Source: Kiritimatiellales bacterium | GTDB lineage: Bacteria > Verrucomicrobiota > Kiritimatiellia > Kiritimatiellales > Pontiellaceae | Reading direction: 5' to 3' | Length of the DNA stretch: 45,078 nucleotides | NCBI GenBank assembly: GCA_003230915.1 | Contig: QIHI01000015.1 | Location: 1-45,078 of the forward strand | In this document: positions 1 through 8,021 of the stretch, in pieces | Layout of the letters: the number at the start of each line of letters is the position of its first letter | How positions within the stretch are numbered: the stretch's first letter is position 1 | Position numbers and translations under genes: made by a program | Notes under the pieces: model-generated | What the model was told of the DNA's origin: nothing | The model's input: only the letters and a program-made list of their open reading frames with translations | The model's database searches: none

Positions 1-421
1 CATGCCGTTCGACCAACTCATGGATGCGGTTTCCTCCGGCGAAGCCGATGCCGGGGTGGTCATCCACGAAGGCCGCTTTGTTTTTGAAGAGCAGGGGTTT
101 CAGTGTCTGGTCGACCTCGGAGACTGGTGGGAAGGCGAAACCGGCTTACCGATCCCGCTCGGTTGCATCGCCGCTAAAAAAAGCCTCGGCGCCGAGCGCA
201 TCGCCGAATTTGAAGCACGGCTAAAACAATCCATCCAAACCGCGTTCGACGATCCGGACTCCACAACCGACTATGTGCGACAACACGCGCAGGAACTCGC
301 GAGCGATGTCACCCGCGAACACATCAAAACCTACGTCAACGACTTTACCCTCGACCTCGGTACCGAAGGCCGCGCGGCCATTGACCGATTACAACAGATG
401 ATGCTAAAAATCGAGATGTAG
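1..421 (+). CDS. mqnD: 1,4-dihydroxy-6-naphthoate synthase, C-terminal part
   Basis: Partial gene entering from the left edge and ending at TAG 419-421; about 139 residues are visible, roughly the last half of a protein that is usually near 280 residues. MqnD converts cyclic de-hypoxanthinyl futalosine to 1,4-dihydroxy-6-naphthoate in the futalosine route to menaquinone. The visible part has the family's ADAGVVIHEGRF stretch, the following DLGDWWEGETGLPIPLG stretch and a helical tail. Seen in sequence: same strand as the menaquinone genes that resume at 6042. Inferred: mqnD was the upstream member of that operon before the 484-6027 block came between them. Assignment is firm; the start lies outside the window. 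Confidence 0.9.
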   Translation, partial: MPFDQLMDAVSSGEADAGVVIHEGRFVFEEQGFQCLVDLGDWWEGETGLPIPLGCIAAKKSLGAERIAEFEARLKQSIQTAFDDPDSTTDYVRQHAQELASDVTREHIKTYVNDFTLDLGTEGRAAIDRLQQMMLKIEM

Positions 422-483
422 AGTAGGAAGCGGAGGAATTGGGAAGGGAGAAAATAGTGAATCACGAAGATATTCTAACCGCC

Positions 484-508
484 AAACATTAATTTATAGG
501 ACTGACCC
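484..508 (+). repeat. Orphan copy of the RAYT-associated repeat
   Basis: A 25-bp stretch with core ATTAATTTATAGGACTGACC, identical base for base and in the same orientation as 6001-6025. Its inverted copy is at 4935-4956. It lies 62 bp after the mqnD stop and marks the left boundary of the block separating mqnD from the rest of the menaquinone operon. No transposase lies next to this copy. Confidence 0.85.
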
Positions 509-599
509 TTTTGTCATTTTTCATATTTGGGTAGAGATAGCCAGTTTTTAAAAACCAGAAAATGGTATTTCACCATTTTTCACGCAAAGTTTATCCAAC

Positions 600-728
600 T
601 TAACCCGTGGTCTGAAATCCCCGAACCACTTCTGAAATTTCCAGTCCTCCGATCAAAAGTTCGTGAACGAATTCTTTGGCAAGTGGTGCGGCAGCGTCCG
701 CATGGCTAATAAAAATATCTTTTTGCAT
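600..728 (-). pseudogene. Truncated TIR-domain gene (N-terminal remnant)
   Basis: Reading the minus strand from ATG 728-726 gives 42 codons before TAA at 602-600. The product starts MQKDIFISHADAA and continues LAKEFVHELLIGGLEIS. The KDIFISHA start is the classic first box of bacterial TIR domains, and the following helix also fits. After about residue 31 the resemblance stops, and the ORF ends far short of a full TIR domain (about 130 residues). An AAGGAA ribosome-binding-like sequence precedes the ATG. It lies downstream of and on the same strand as the nuclease and helicase genes, so it was probably the third gene of that operon. The break is next to the repeat at 484-508. Because the family call rests on about 30 residues, confidence is moderate. 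Confidence 0.55.
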
Positions 729-789
729 AGTGTATATTCCTTTTAATAGGGGTGATTTTATTGGGTAGATAATTCAGAAGAGGGAGTCG

Positions 790-2259
790 TTACGCTTTTG
801 ATCCTGATGGTTTATTATCGTTTCGAGCATCTATAAGATATACATACTTATCATTCGTTAATCCTAACTCTCGTAGTACACGTTGAAGTTTAACTAGCTC
901 CTCATCGGTAAAGTACATGATAACCTTAAATGAGATTTTGGCATCACTAGCCTTTTCGTAAATAGCAGTTTGATTTTCCAGATTACGCTTTAGGGCTGAG
1001 TTGCTAGCTAACTTAAATTCAACGAGCACCTTGTCCTTTGCTCCGTTGGTGATTTTAAAGTCTACAGGCCCCCTTCCGTCATCGGCTTCGCGTGTAATGT
1101 CAGAACTCGCTTCAACCCATGTAAGCCTAAATGCGATTTGAAGATCAGACTCGCGTTTAACCGGTTTCCCTTTGATGTAAAATAATTTGTGTCCGCCTTT
1201 ATTTTCGATCACATCTTTCAGGAACTCAATCCGTTTGGCTGTTTCTTCCTCTGAGTTTTGCGGTGGAATATCATAAAACTTACTCGTGGTTGATAGGAGT
1301 TGAACCAGTTTGTTTACGAGATTAATGTATACTTCATTTGAATTTCCCACCTTCAATTTGCTGTTATCAAATGCTTCTTTCCTCCCGGCCTCTTTTAGTT
1401 TGATAAAGTAATCAATTGTATCTGGGAACTGCCTAAGGGTTCTGGAAATTGCTTTTTCTCGATCTTCTTTAGTGGGTTTGTCGTCTTTGGGTAATTGGGA
1501 GTAAAAATAATCGTTAACTAATTCTCGAAGTTGCCCATTTGGAATGGCATCGGGGATGCTTTCAAATTTATTCCACAAATCCTTTTTGTTTATCCACGTA
1601 TCATCTTTTGTGAGCATGTCAATGGGAGTGAGAATGAGATGCTTTCCCTTATAAATTGGTAAAAGGTAGGACTTGGGCATCCAACGTTTAAATTGGTAAT
1701 TGAAAATTGATTTTGGGACGCTAATTGAAGAGCATTTGTCAGCAGGAATGTGCTCTTTTGCAAATGCTTCAGTATACAATAGTAGGTAATCTTTTATCAG
1801 ATTTGTCGTGAAATCGCTTATTGTATCGCGGCCAACCCGATCCTTGATAAGACATAATTTTTCAAGATGGTGACCTTTCGTAATGGTCTCCTCACCAAAT
1901 GATTTAAATATATCTTCAAATCCACTGTTTAATGCTTTCGCAAAGTTGCCAGCTAGCCCGCGACCTGAATGACCATCTATGCAAAACCCAAAACAATTTT
2001 CTTTAACTTCAGGAAAAAAATACCACGCTTGGAGCATTGCTTTGGAGACATGCCCTTCAAGCGACCTTTCTCTAAGAAATAGTAGATATTCAATGATGCC
2101 GTCATGAAGTTTTTTATAGTCCTCATTTTCACTGGCAAATAGAAGGAATGGGTCAATGAATAATGGAAGGTCGATATCTAAGGCGATGTTAAATGCGCCG
2201 TATGTAGATAGTGTTTCCTCAGGAACATTGAAGAAGTCAGTGAAATAAATATCGGCCAT
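790..2259 (-). CDS. Putative defence-island protein with C-terminal PD-(D/E)xK-like nuclease domain
   Basis: 489 residues. ATG at 2259 has AGGA six bases upstream. The N-terminal 330 residues, starting MADIYFTDFFNVPEETLSTY, form a domain I do not recognise; it is acidic, aromatic-rich and apparently soluble. Around residues 390-425 there is GRGPVDFKI followed by VLVEFKLASN. This D...ExK arrangement on paired strands is the usual signature of PD-(D/E)xK nucleases; a DEELVKLQRVLRELG helix follows. It begins 25 bp after the stop of the helicase gene (2285-4786), so the two are probably co-transcribed, with a broken TIR gene behind. Base composition is visibly more A+T-rich than the flanking operon, consistent with transfer. 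A nucleic-acid-targeting defence role is inferred from architecture and neighbours, not shown. Confidence 0.6.
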   Translation of the reverse strand: MADIYFTDFFNVPEETLSTYGAFNIALDIDLPLFIDPFLLFASENEDYKKLHDGIIEYLLFLRERSLEGHVSKAMLQAWYFFPEVKENCFGFCIDGHSGRGLAGNFAKALNSGFEDIFKSFGEETITKGHHLEKLCLIKDRVGRDTISDFTTNLIKDYLLLYTEAFAKEHIPADKCSSISVPKSIFNYQFKRWMPKSYLLPIYKGKHLILTPIDMLTKDDTWINKKDLWNKFESIPDAIPNGQLRELVNDYFYSQLPKDDKPTKEDREKAISRTLRQFPDTIDYFIKLKEAGRKEAFDNSKLKVGNSNEVYINLVNKLVQLLSTTSKFYDIPPQNSEEETAKRIEFLKDVIENKGGHKLFYIKGKPVKRESDLQIAFRLTWVEASSDITREADDGRGPVDFKITNGAKDKVLVEFKLASNSALKRNLENQTAIYEKASDAKISFKVIMYFTDEELVKLQRVLRELGLTNDKYVYLIDARNDNKPSGSKA

Positions 2260-2284
2260 TTTAATCCTATTAATTGAATACTAC

Positions 2285-4786
2285 TTATTTCGTTATGGGT
2301 ACGCAGTATGTTGAAATGAATGATTCAGACGTGAGCCCGAGCCTGGATATTTCCTTCGCTAGGGTATTCTTATCGCTCGCTAAAAGGGGGAGCTCAACCA
2401 GTGCTTTGTAAAAGGTATTTAGGTTGCTCAGTAACATTTCAATACCTGAAGGCATGAGAACTTTAGTTTCGCTGTTATAGTGAGCGTCAGCATCAGTAAT
2501 ATTCATTTTGGAAACGGTTAAAGGGATAATCGTATAAATATCTGGATATGTTTTTTTAAACCATTCTATGCTATTGGCTAGCTGGCCAGAATCCTTTTTA
2601 TGAAGCGTATTTTCATTCTGAGTTTTGGCTTCGATCACGAATGCATAGCGTCCCCATAGCCAAAGACAGTCTGGGCCATTTCCATATTCTTTTTCCGGGC
2701 GAGATCCTGTTGCTCCCAGTGGCGTTGCTAATTCCTTAAGGCTTTCCTCAAATTGTTTAACAGTTTGGCGAAAATCAAGTTGCCTGTTTTGTTCGCTTAA
2801 AAAGGCGAGTGCTCCGGTTTGATCGACGAACTCAGACAACCATGCAAGCATCTTGTCAAGTGACTTAACTGAAAAATCATCTATTGGTTGAGGTGGTATG
2901 ATGGGGGGGCAGAATGCATCGCGATTTTTAGCGAAAGCAGTTGTCTGAATTTTAAATGATTCTGATTGTGAAGTCTCAAATGTGTATGAGGCCATTAACT
3001 GTAGATATGCGCCATAAGTTCGATCATCTAGATCACACTTATTCATCTCCGTGCTCAGAATCTTTGTTGCGAGAACAGGATTGTTTCCAATTGCTGCCAG
3101 AAATGCATTTCGTTCGGCGCTGGCCAAAATGAGATTTTCATCTATTGATTCTGATATAGTGGCTGTGCCTGATTCGCGTACCCTTTGATTATAATATTGC
3201 TTCCATCCATCATTTCTTTGTAGGCATTGGTCAATTAGACCTATCAGTGCATTTTCTGAGTTATCTTCCTTTGCTGCAAGCTTCGCTAACTCTATTGCAA
3301 GTGCTAGCTGAGCTCGGGTTTCTGGATTCATAGATTTTTGTACATTTACTTTTGCGACAAACGATGCAATTTCTCCCCCTGCCAATAAAACAACAGCATA
3401 GTCAGCATGAGAACGGACAGCTCGTCCCATTCCTTGCTCGATCCTATAAACAAGGCGATGGCAAACGCCTGAAGAGTGCGTGTTTAGACTTGTGTCGTGA
3501 GAGTCGATGATACCTTCGCCTATAGGCAATCCATCAATGACCAGAATCCGGCAAGCGTCATCAGGCAAATCGACTCCATCATATCGCTGCGTTAGGACTA
3601 CAAAGTTATTCCCAGAATTAGTATTTCTTAAGTTTTCGACAGCCTCATGTATTTCATTGGAAAGATGTACCGTTGCTCCATACTCTTCCCACTCTCTTGC
3701 CATGCGTTCACTTGGAGACAAAACGACTACATTGTTCGATTTTCTAAGGTTTGCGCATAGCTGCATTACCCATTCTCTTTTGTAGTAATCTGGATTGATC
3801 AAAGAGGGAGCAACTACCATTCTTTCGCCCATCCCTCGATCTGTTTCAGGAACGATTGCCTTTTTTGCGCCCTCTGGGGTGCAGCCTAAATCTCGAACTA
3901 AAACTGAGTCATCGGCCAGAGTTGCTGACATAAACAGTCTGTGTTTGGCAGATGTATAAGCTGAAAATTGTTCAATGGGTAAAATTTGAGGAATAATCTC
4001 AATTCCTTGAATGGAAATTACGCACCGGCACCATTTGAGTGTTTCAAGAAGGAGTGGAATTACAAATTGGTGTTCCGAGTCTTTAGCATGTTTGGCTATA
4101 ATAGGAAGAAGTTCGGCTGAAAGTGATTTCCAACTCCAAAATGGAATTTCAATTGATTGGTGAGGATTTCCTTCCCAAATTTGCACCCAAACAGCAGGTT
4201 TGTATTCTTCGCAAATGGGAGTCAGTTTTGCCAGTAACTCATTTAAGAATTCACTCATGGTAATGCGTAATGTAAAAGCCTCTCGTATTTTCTCAAGACC
4301 CGCATGGGCATCGTCCAGAACAATGGCGCAAGGGCGCAACATAACATCCTGACGGTCAAATGTGGTTTTGGCGTTGAATAATTTATCATATGTACAAATG
4401 CAAATAGCATCGGCACTCAAGCATTCATGATGAGGGTGCCTTTCTCCACCTCGATATATATGAGCAGGGATGCCTAGCTTTGACGCTTCGGTGTGAACTT
4501 GTGTGCATAGTTGTTTTGTAGGGCAGAAAAAAACAACTGGTTCTTGTTTTTCGTGCATATGAGAAGCTAGGTACAGCAAGCCAACCGTGGTCTTACCTGC
4601 TCCAGTGCTAAGCTTGAGTATTGAATCCTGCTGAGATCGCAGGTCGGTAAGCTGTTGAATTGCAGAAAGTTGACTTGGTCTCAACTCAATGTGAGATGTT
4701 TTCCGATCCAAAGTCTCAAAAAAACTGAGAATATCTGATGCGTCCGGCGCATCCTCTTTTTGTAATAATCCTGTAAAATCAATCAT
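2285..4786 (-). CDS. DEAD/DEAH-type helicase fused to a C-terminal PD-(D/E)xK-like nuclease
   Basis: 833 residues from ATG 4786, preferred over GTG 4792 because AGGG lies eight bases upstream of the ATG. SF2 motifs appear in order: a Q-like motif LRPSQLSAIQ (about 35-44), Walker A STGAGKT (60-66), Walker B LDDAH (about 155-160, a DDAH variant of DEAH), motif III MSATLADD (about 288), and a motif VI-like RIEQGMGRAVRS in the second RecA lobe. Near residues 690-720, NGPDCLWLWG is followed by FVIEAKTQN, a D...ExK nuclease pattern. A translocating helicase carrying its own nuclease, next to a second nuclease-like protein, fits phage or plasmid restriction. It does not match the known two-gene systems I can recall well enough to name. 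The A+T-rich composition differs from the host operon. Confidence 0.7.
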   Translation of the reverse strand: MIDFTGLLQKEDAPDASDILSFFETLDRKTSHIELRPSQLSAIQQLTDLRSQQDSILKLSTGAGKTTVGLLYLASHMHEKQEPVVFFCPTKQLCTQVHTEASKLGIPAHIYRGGERHPHHECLSADAICICTYDKLFNAKTTFDRQDVMLRPCAIVLDDAHAGLEKIREAFTLRITMSEFLNELLAKLTPICEEYKPAVWVQIWEGNPHQSIEIPFWSWKSLSAELLPIIAKHAKDSEHQFVIPLLLETLKWCRCVISIQGIEIIPQILPIEQFSAYTSAKHRLFMSATLADDSVLVRDLGCTPEGAKKAIVPETDRGMGERMVVAPSLINPDYYKREWVMQLCANLRKSNNVVVLSPSERMAREWEEYGATVHLSNEIHEAVENLRNTNSGNNFVVLTQRYDGVDLPDDACRILVIDGLPIGEGIIDSHDTSLNTHSSGVCHRLVYRIEQGMGRAVRSHADYAVVLLAGGEIASFVAKVNVQKSMNPETRAQLALAIELAKLAAKEDNSENALIGLIDQCLQRNDGWKQYYNQRVRESGTATISESIDENLILASAERNAFLAAIGNNPVLATKILSTEMNKCDLDDRTYGAYLQLMASYTFETSQSESFKIQTTAFAKNRDAFCPPIIPPQPIDDFSVKSLDKMLAWLSEFVDQTGALAFLSEQNRQLDFRQTVKQFEESLKELATPLGATGSRPEKEYGNGPDCLWLWGRYAFVIEAKTQNENTLHKKDSGQLANSIEWFKKTYPDIYTIIPLTVSKMNITDADAHYNSETKVLMPSGIEMLLSNLNTFYKALVELPLLASDKNTLAKEISRLGLTSESFISTYCVPITK

Positions 4787-4932
4787 ATGCACATCCCTAT
4801 ATATACTTACGATTCTCTAGATATATTTACGGAAAAGCAATCTGCGACATTAATAAATATCCCTGAGCATCGTCGCACTTATTGTAAGTAGAGTAAAAAA
4901 AGAGGGCGCTAATTTTTTCAAAAAAAGGAAAA

Positions 4933-4956
4933 AGGGGTCAGTCCTATAAATTAATG
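4933..4956 (-). repeat. Left inverted repeat flanking the RAYT gene
   Basis: The 24 bases here are the exact reverse complement of 6004-6027, so the transposase gene at 5000-6016 sits between two inverted copies. The unit also occurs alone at 484-508. REP-like sequences flanking their own RAYT gene are a known arrangement. Confidence 0.85.
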
Positions 4957-4999
4957 ATCTACTCTTGCCCTCCCGTCACTTTTTGAGTAGGTTTTTTCT

Positions 5000-6016
5000 A
5001 TGCCAAGAAAAGCTCGAATAGAATACGTGGGAGCGGTCTACCATGTGATGTGCCGAGGAAATCATCAGCAGAAGGTTTTCCGGGATGGTCGCGATAATCG
5101 TCAGTTTCTGGATGCTTTGGGAGAGGTGTGCATACGTTGCGGTTGGGTGGTTCATGCTTATGTGCTGATGGGGAATCACTATCATCTTTTGCTGGAGACC
5201 CCGTCTGCTAATCTTGTGGTGGGTATGCAATGGCTTCAAGGCACTTATACGAAGCGATTCAATGTGCGGCACAAGGAGAGGGGGCATTTATTTCAAGGGC
5301 GTTATAAAGCTCTGCTGGTGGATGGATCAATCGGCGATTATTTTTCTACGGTGGGAAATTATATTCATCTTAATCCGGCGAGGGTGAAGGGATCTGATTT
5401 TGAACAGTTAAAGCTCGGGGAGTATGTGTGGAGCAGCTTTCCAGCCTATCTCAAGTTGGTCGAACGACCTGAGTGGCTGCATGTCGACCGCGTGCTGGGC
5501 GGGTTAGGATGGATGGATTCTCGTGAAGGTCGGACGCAGTACGGGGACTATATGGACATGCGCATGCTGGAGATGCGGCATAGTTCTGAGCCGTGGAAAA
5601 TCGATGCCCGTTGGAAAAATATTCGGCAGGGATGGTGTTTAGGGGAGGCTTCTTTTCGTGAGGAAATGTTGGAACGGCTGGATGATCGCCTGAAGGACAA
5701 GCGTAGAGAATCGTTTAGCGGTGGGGGTGTGGAGCGGCATGATGAGGTGGAGGCGGAGCGATTGGTTAAGGAGGGAATGCAGACCCTCTTTTTGACCGCC
5801 GATGATTTGGAACGGTTGATTAAAAGCGCCCCTGCCAAATATGCTATTGCCTGGCTTGTGCGCAGGAAGACCTCGGTGCGGACGCGTTGGATAAAGGATC
5901 GTTTGAACATGGGATCGGCAACTAATTTCGCCTACTATATAAACCGGATTGAATCCTCGGCTAGAGATGGGTGGGGATATGATGAATTTCAGAAGGTAAA
6001 AAACATTAATTTATAG
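5000..6016 (+). CDS. REP-associated tyrosine transposase (RAYT, Y1_Tnp/IS200-like)
   Basis: 338 residues. RAYTs are HUH-type single-strand DNA transposases linked to REP sequences. The N-terminus (MPRKARIEYVGAVYHVMCRGN) and the metal-binding HxH in MGNHYHLLLETP (about residues 56-66) are typical. The presumed catalytic tyrosine is in NYIHLNPARV (about 120). A C-terminal extension ends in a helix-turn-helix-like segment (WIKDRLNMGSATNFAYYI, about 300-318), a common addition in longer RAYTs. The gene is flanked by inverted copies of a 24-bp repeat; its last four sense codons and TAG stop lie inside the right repeat, so mobility and translation end share sequence. The ORF is full length with no frameshift, so it may be active. 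Confidence 0.9.
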   Translation: MPRKARIEYVGAVYHVMCRGNHQQKVFRDGRDNRQFLDALGEVCIRCGWVVHAYVLMGNHYHLLLETPSANLVVGMQWLQGTYTKRFNVRHKERGHLFQGRYKALLVDGSIGDYFSTVGNYIHLNPARVKGSDFEQLKLGEYVWSSFPAYLKLVERPEWLHVDRVLGGLGWMDSREGRTQYGDYMDMRMLEMRHSSEPWKIDARWKNIRQGWCLGEASFREEMLERLDDRLKDKRRESFSGGGVERHDEVEAERLVKEGMQTLFLTADDLERLIKSAPAKYAIAWLVRRKTSVRTRWIKDRLNMGSATNFAYYINRIESSARDGWGYDEFQKVKNINL

Positions 6017-6027
6017 GACTGACCCCT
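6001..6027 (+). repeat. Right repeat of the RAYT element
   Basis: Bases 6001-6025 are identical to the orphan copy at 484-508, and 6004-6027 is the inverse of 4933-4956. It includes the stop codon of the RAYT gene and ends 14 bp before the mqnB-mqnP start codon, so it forms much of that gene's 5' leader. Confidence 0.85.
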
Positions 6028-6041
6028 ATTGGGGCGATTAG

Positions 6042-7421
6042 ATGATTGGAATTTTATTTGCAACAGAGGTGGAGGCGCAGCCTTTTATTGATCGAGGTGT
6101 CCCAGAGGGAACCGTAGTGTCTATTTCAGGGATGGGATTGGAGGCGGCTCGCATTGCCACGGAAAAGCTGGTGAAAGAGGATAAGTGCACGACAATTATT
6201 AATGCGGGCGTGTGCGGGGCGCTGATCAATCGTCTTGAGCGGGGTGCGGTCTATCGGGTTTCAATGGTCAGCACGGAACATCTTAAGGCGGGTGTAAATG
6301 TCGGTATTGGCCTTGGGCTGAAACGACTGGTGACGGTGGACGAACCGGTTTTCGAACCGAAGCGAAGAAAGGAACTCTCCAAGTATGGCGAGCTTGTTGA
6401 TATGGAAGGCTACGCCGTCGCCCGCGTCTGCGAAACACACGATATTCCCTGCATCCTGATCAAGGGTGTGACCGACTTTGGAGATGGAGCCGGAAAAGAA
6501 GATATCCAAAAACACATTGCTCCTGTTTCCGAAACGGTGGCGGAAGCGGTTCTCCTGTGTCTAGAAAAACCAAATGAATCAAGGAATAAAGAATCGGGCT
6601 TCTGGAAAAAAATCCATTCCTTCACGAAGGTGGAGCATACGATCTTCAGCTTGCCGCTACTTTTTGCTGGAGCGTGGCTTGGGGCGGGGGGCATGCCCAC
6701 GCTTAAGGCTTTGTTGCTGATTGCGCTGGTCGGCCTTGGTGCGCGAACCTTCGGTATGGCGGTGAACCGTATTCTCGACCGGAACATCGATGCCAAAAAT
6801 CCGCGCACAAAAAATCGTGAATTAGCCTCTGGGACACTTTCCATGACGCAGGGCTACGGTGTGGCACTAGCGGGGGCGGCACTCTACTTTGTTGGCTGTG
6901 CCTTGCTGGGATCCATCGTGCTAAAAATTTCGTTAATCCCTCTTATTCCGTTGGCCCTCTATTCCTTGCTCAAGCGCTTCACTCCGCTCTGCCACTATGG
7001 AATCGGAGTGGCTCTGGCTCTCGCACCACTCGGGGCGTTCATCGCGGTCACCAATAGCGTGGCCTTTACGCCCGAGGTTGTGCTGCTGGCCCTCTTTACC
7101 TTTGGCTGGATCAGCGGGTTCGACATTATCTATGCGCTGATGGATATCGACTTTGACCGCGAAAATAAGATTTGCAGTATCCCGGCATCACTCGGTTCTT
7201 CCCGGGCGCAACTGGTGGCAGCCATAACACATCTGGTCTCGTTCGCGGCCCTAGTCCTGCTGTGGATGTCCGTCGGTAGTATGCTTTCTTTCATCGCATT
7301 GCTGGTATCTGCCACCGCATTCGGTGCGGGCTACTTGCAGAGGATACCGGTGCATGTTAGGTTTTTCCCGATCTCCGCGATCGCTGGCATTGCCGGTGCA
7401 TTGGTTGTATTGCTGGGATAG
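6042..7421 (+). CDS. Fused futalosine nucleosidase-type domain and UbiA-type prenyltransferase (MqnB-MqnP fusion)
   Basis: 459 residues in one uninterrupted frame. Residues 1 to about 175 are a PNP/UDP-phosphorylase-type nucleosidase: FATEVEA near the start, VDMEGYAVARVC (about 126-137) with the substrate-binding Met-Glu, and IKGVTDF (about 147-153) with the catalytic Asp. This half matches MqnB or an MTAN-like enzyme that removes the base from (aminodeoxy)futalosine. After a short polar linker, residues 195-459 are a multi-helix UbiA-family membrane prenyltransferase with the first Asp-rich motif NRILDRNIDAKNPRT and the second DIDFDREN, fitting MqnP. The two steps are not consecutive, so fusion probably serves co-expression or membrane tethering. 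A GGGG sequence at 6031-6034 may be the ribosome-binding site. Known family roles; the fusion is directly seen. Confidence 0.88.
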   Translation: MIGILFATEVEAQPFIDRGVPEGTVVSISGMGLEAARIATEKLVKEDKCTTIINAGVCGALINRLERGAVYRVSMVSTEHLKAGVNVGIGLGLKRLVTVDEPVFEPKRRKELSKYGELVDMEGYAVARVCETHDIPCILIKGVTDFGDGAGKEDIQKHIAPVSETVAEAVLLCLEKPNESRNKESGFWKKIHSFTKVEHTIFSLPLLFAGAWLGAGGMPTLKALLLIALVGLGARTFGMAVNRILDRNIDAKNPRTKNRELASGTLSMTQGYGVALAGAALYFVGCALLGSIVLKISLIPLIPLALYSLLKRFTPLCHYGIGVALALAPLGAFIAVTNSVAFTPEVVLLALFTFGWISGFDIIYALMDIDFDRENKICSIPASLGSSRAQLVAAITHLVSFAALVLLWMSVGSMLSFIALLVSATAFGAGYLQRIPVHVRFFPISAIAGIAGALVVLLG

Positions 7422-7460
7422 GCACAATCATTCTGCTTATAGTGAAACAAGAGGGTACTC

Positions 7461-8021
7461 ATGAATTTAGTGGTGGCAATGACAGGCGCATCAGGCTCGT
7501 TGGCGACGAAGCTGTTGCTGGAGAAATCGCAGTGGCCAGTAACGTTGGTGGCCAGCAAGATGGGCCGCGTGGTCTACGAACAGGAGGCCGGCCCATTCAA
7601 GGAGTTGGAGGTGCTGGCCGATACGATCTGGAAGGATGGTGATTTGACGGCAACGATTGCCTCCGGTTCGGTTCCGACGGCGGGGATGGTGATTTTGCCG
7701 TGCTCGGCCAATACGCTGGCGAAGGTCGGGGCGGGCATTGCCGACTCGCTGGTAACCCGCGCGGCACACTGTCAGTTGAAAGAGGGGCGGAAGGTGGTGC
7801 TCTGTGTGCGCGAAGCACCCTGGACGCTACTCAATGCCCAGAGTGCGGTGAGCGTTGCGGCAGCAGGTGGAACCATCATGCCGATTTCTCCGCCCTTCTA
7901 CATGGCGAAGGGGCGCGATCCTAACGAAGTTTCGATCATCGAAATGCTTGGATATTATGTCGACCACGTGCTCTCTCTCTTCGGGCAGACTGCACCTAAA
8001 ACATGGGAGGATCTACGATGA
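7461..8021 (+). CDS. ubiX: UbiX-type flavin prenyltransferase
   Basis: 186 residues, close to the family norm. UbiX makes prenylated FMN, the cofactor of the UbiD-type decarboxylase encoded next. Family features: GASGSLATKLLL at the N-terminus, VILPCSANTLAKVGAGIADSL in the middle, RAAHCQLKEGRKVVLCVREAP for phosphate/flavin handling, and PPFYM near the end. GAGGG lies about seven bases before ATG 7461. The stop TGA overlaps the ATG of the next gene (ATGA at 8018-8021), implying coupled translation. In this operon it corresponds to the UbiX homologue of the futalosine pathway (called MqnM in some literature). Confidence 0.9.
   Translation: MNLVVAMTGASGSLATKLLLEKSQWPVTLVASKMGRVVYEQEAGPFKELEVLADTIWKDGDLTATIASGSVPTAGMVILPCSANTLAKVGAGIADSLVTRAAHCQLKEGRKVVLCVREAPWTLLNAQSAVSVAAAGGTIMPISPPFYMAKGRDPNEVSIIEMLGYYVDHVLSLFGQTAPKTWEDLR

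Noticed and set aside
527-709. 60-residue + strand open frame opposite the TIR remnant
   Set aside because: No ribosome-binding site, no recognisable product; the minus-strand TIR reading explains the DNA better.
2285-4786. Hachiman HamB or type I restriction HsdR
   Set aside because: The neighbour is not HamA-like in size or motifs, and there are no HsdM/HsdS genes; the nuclease is at the C-terminus, not the N-terminus as in HsdR.
4846-4875. GCGAC/GTCGC inverted repeat upstream of the helicase gene as an operator
   Set aside because: Only five bases per arm with a long spacer; could be chance.
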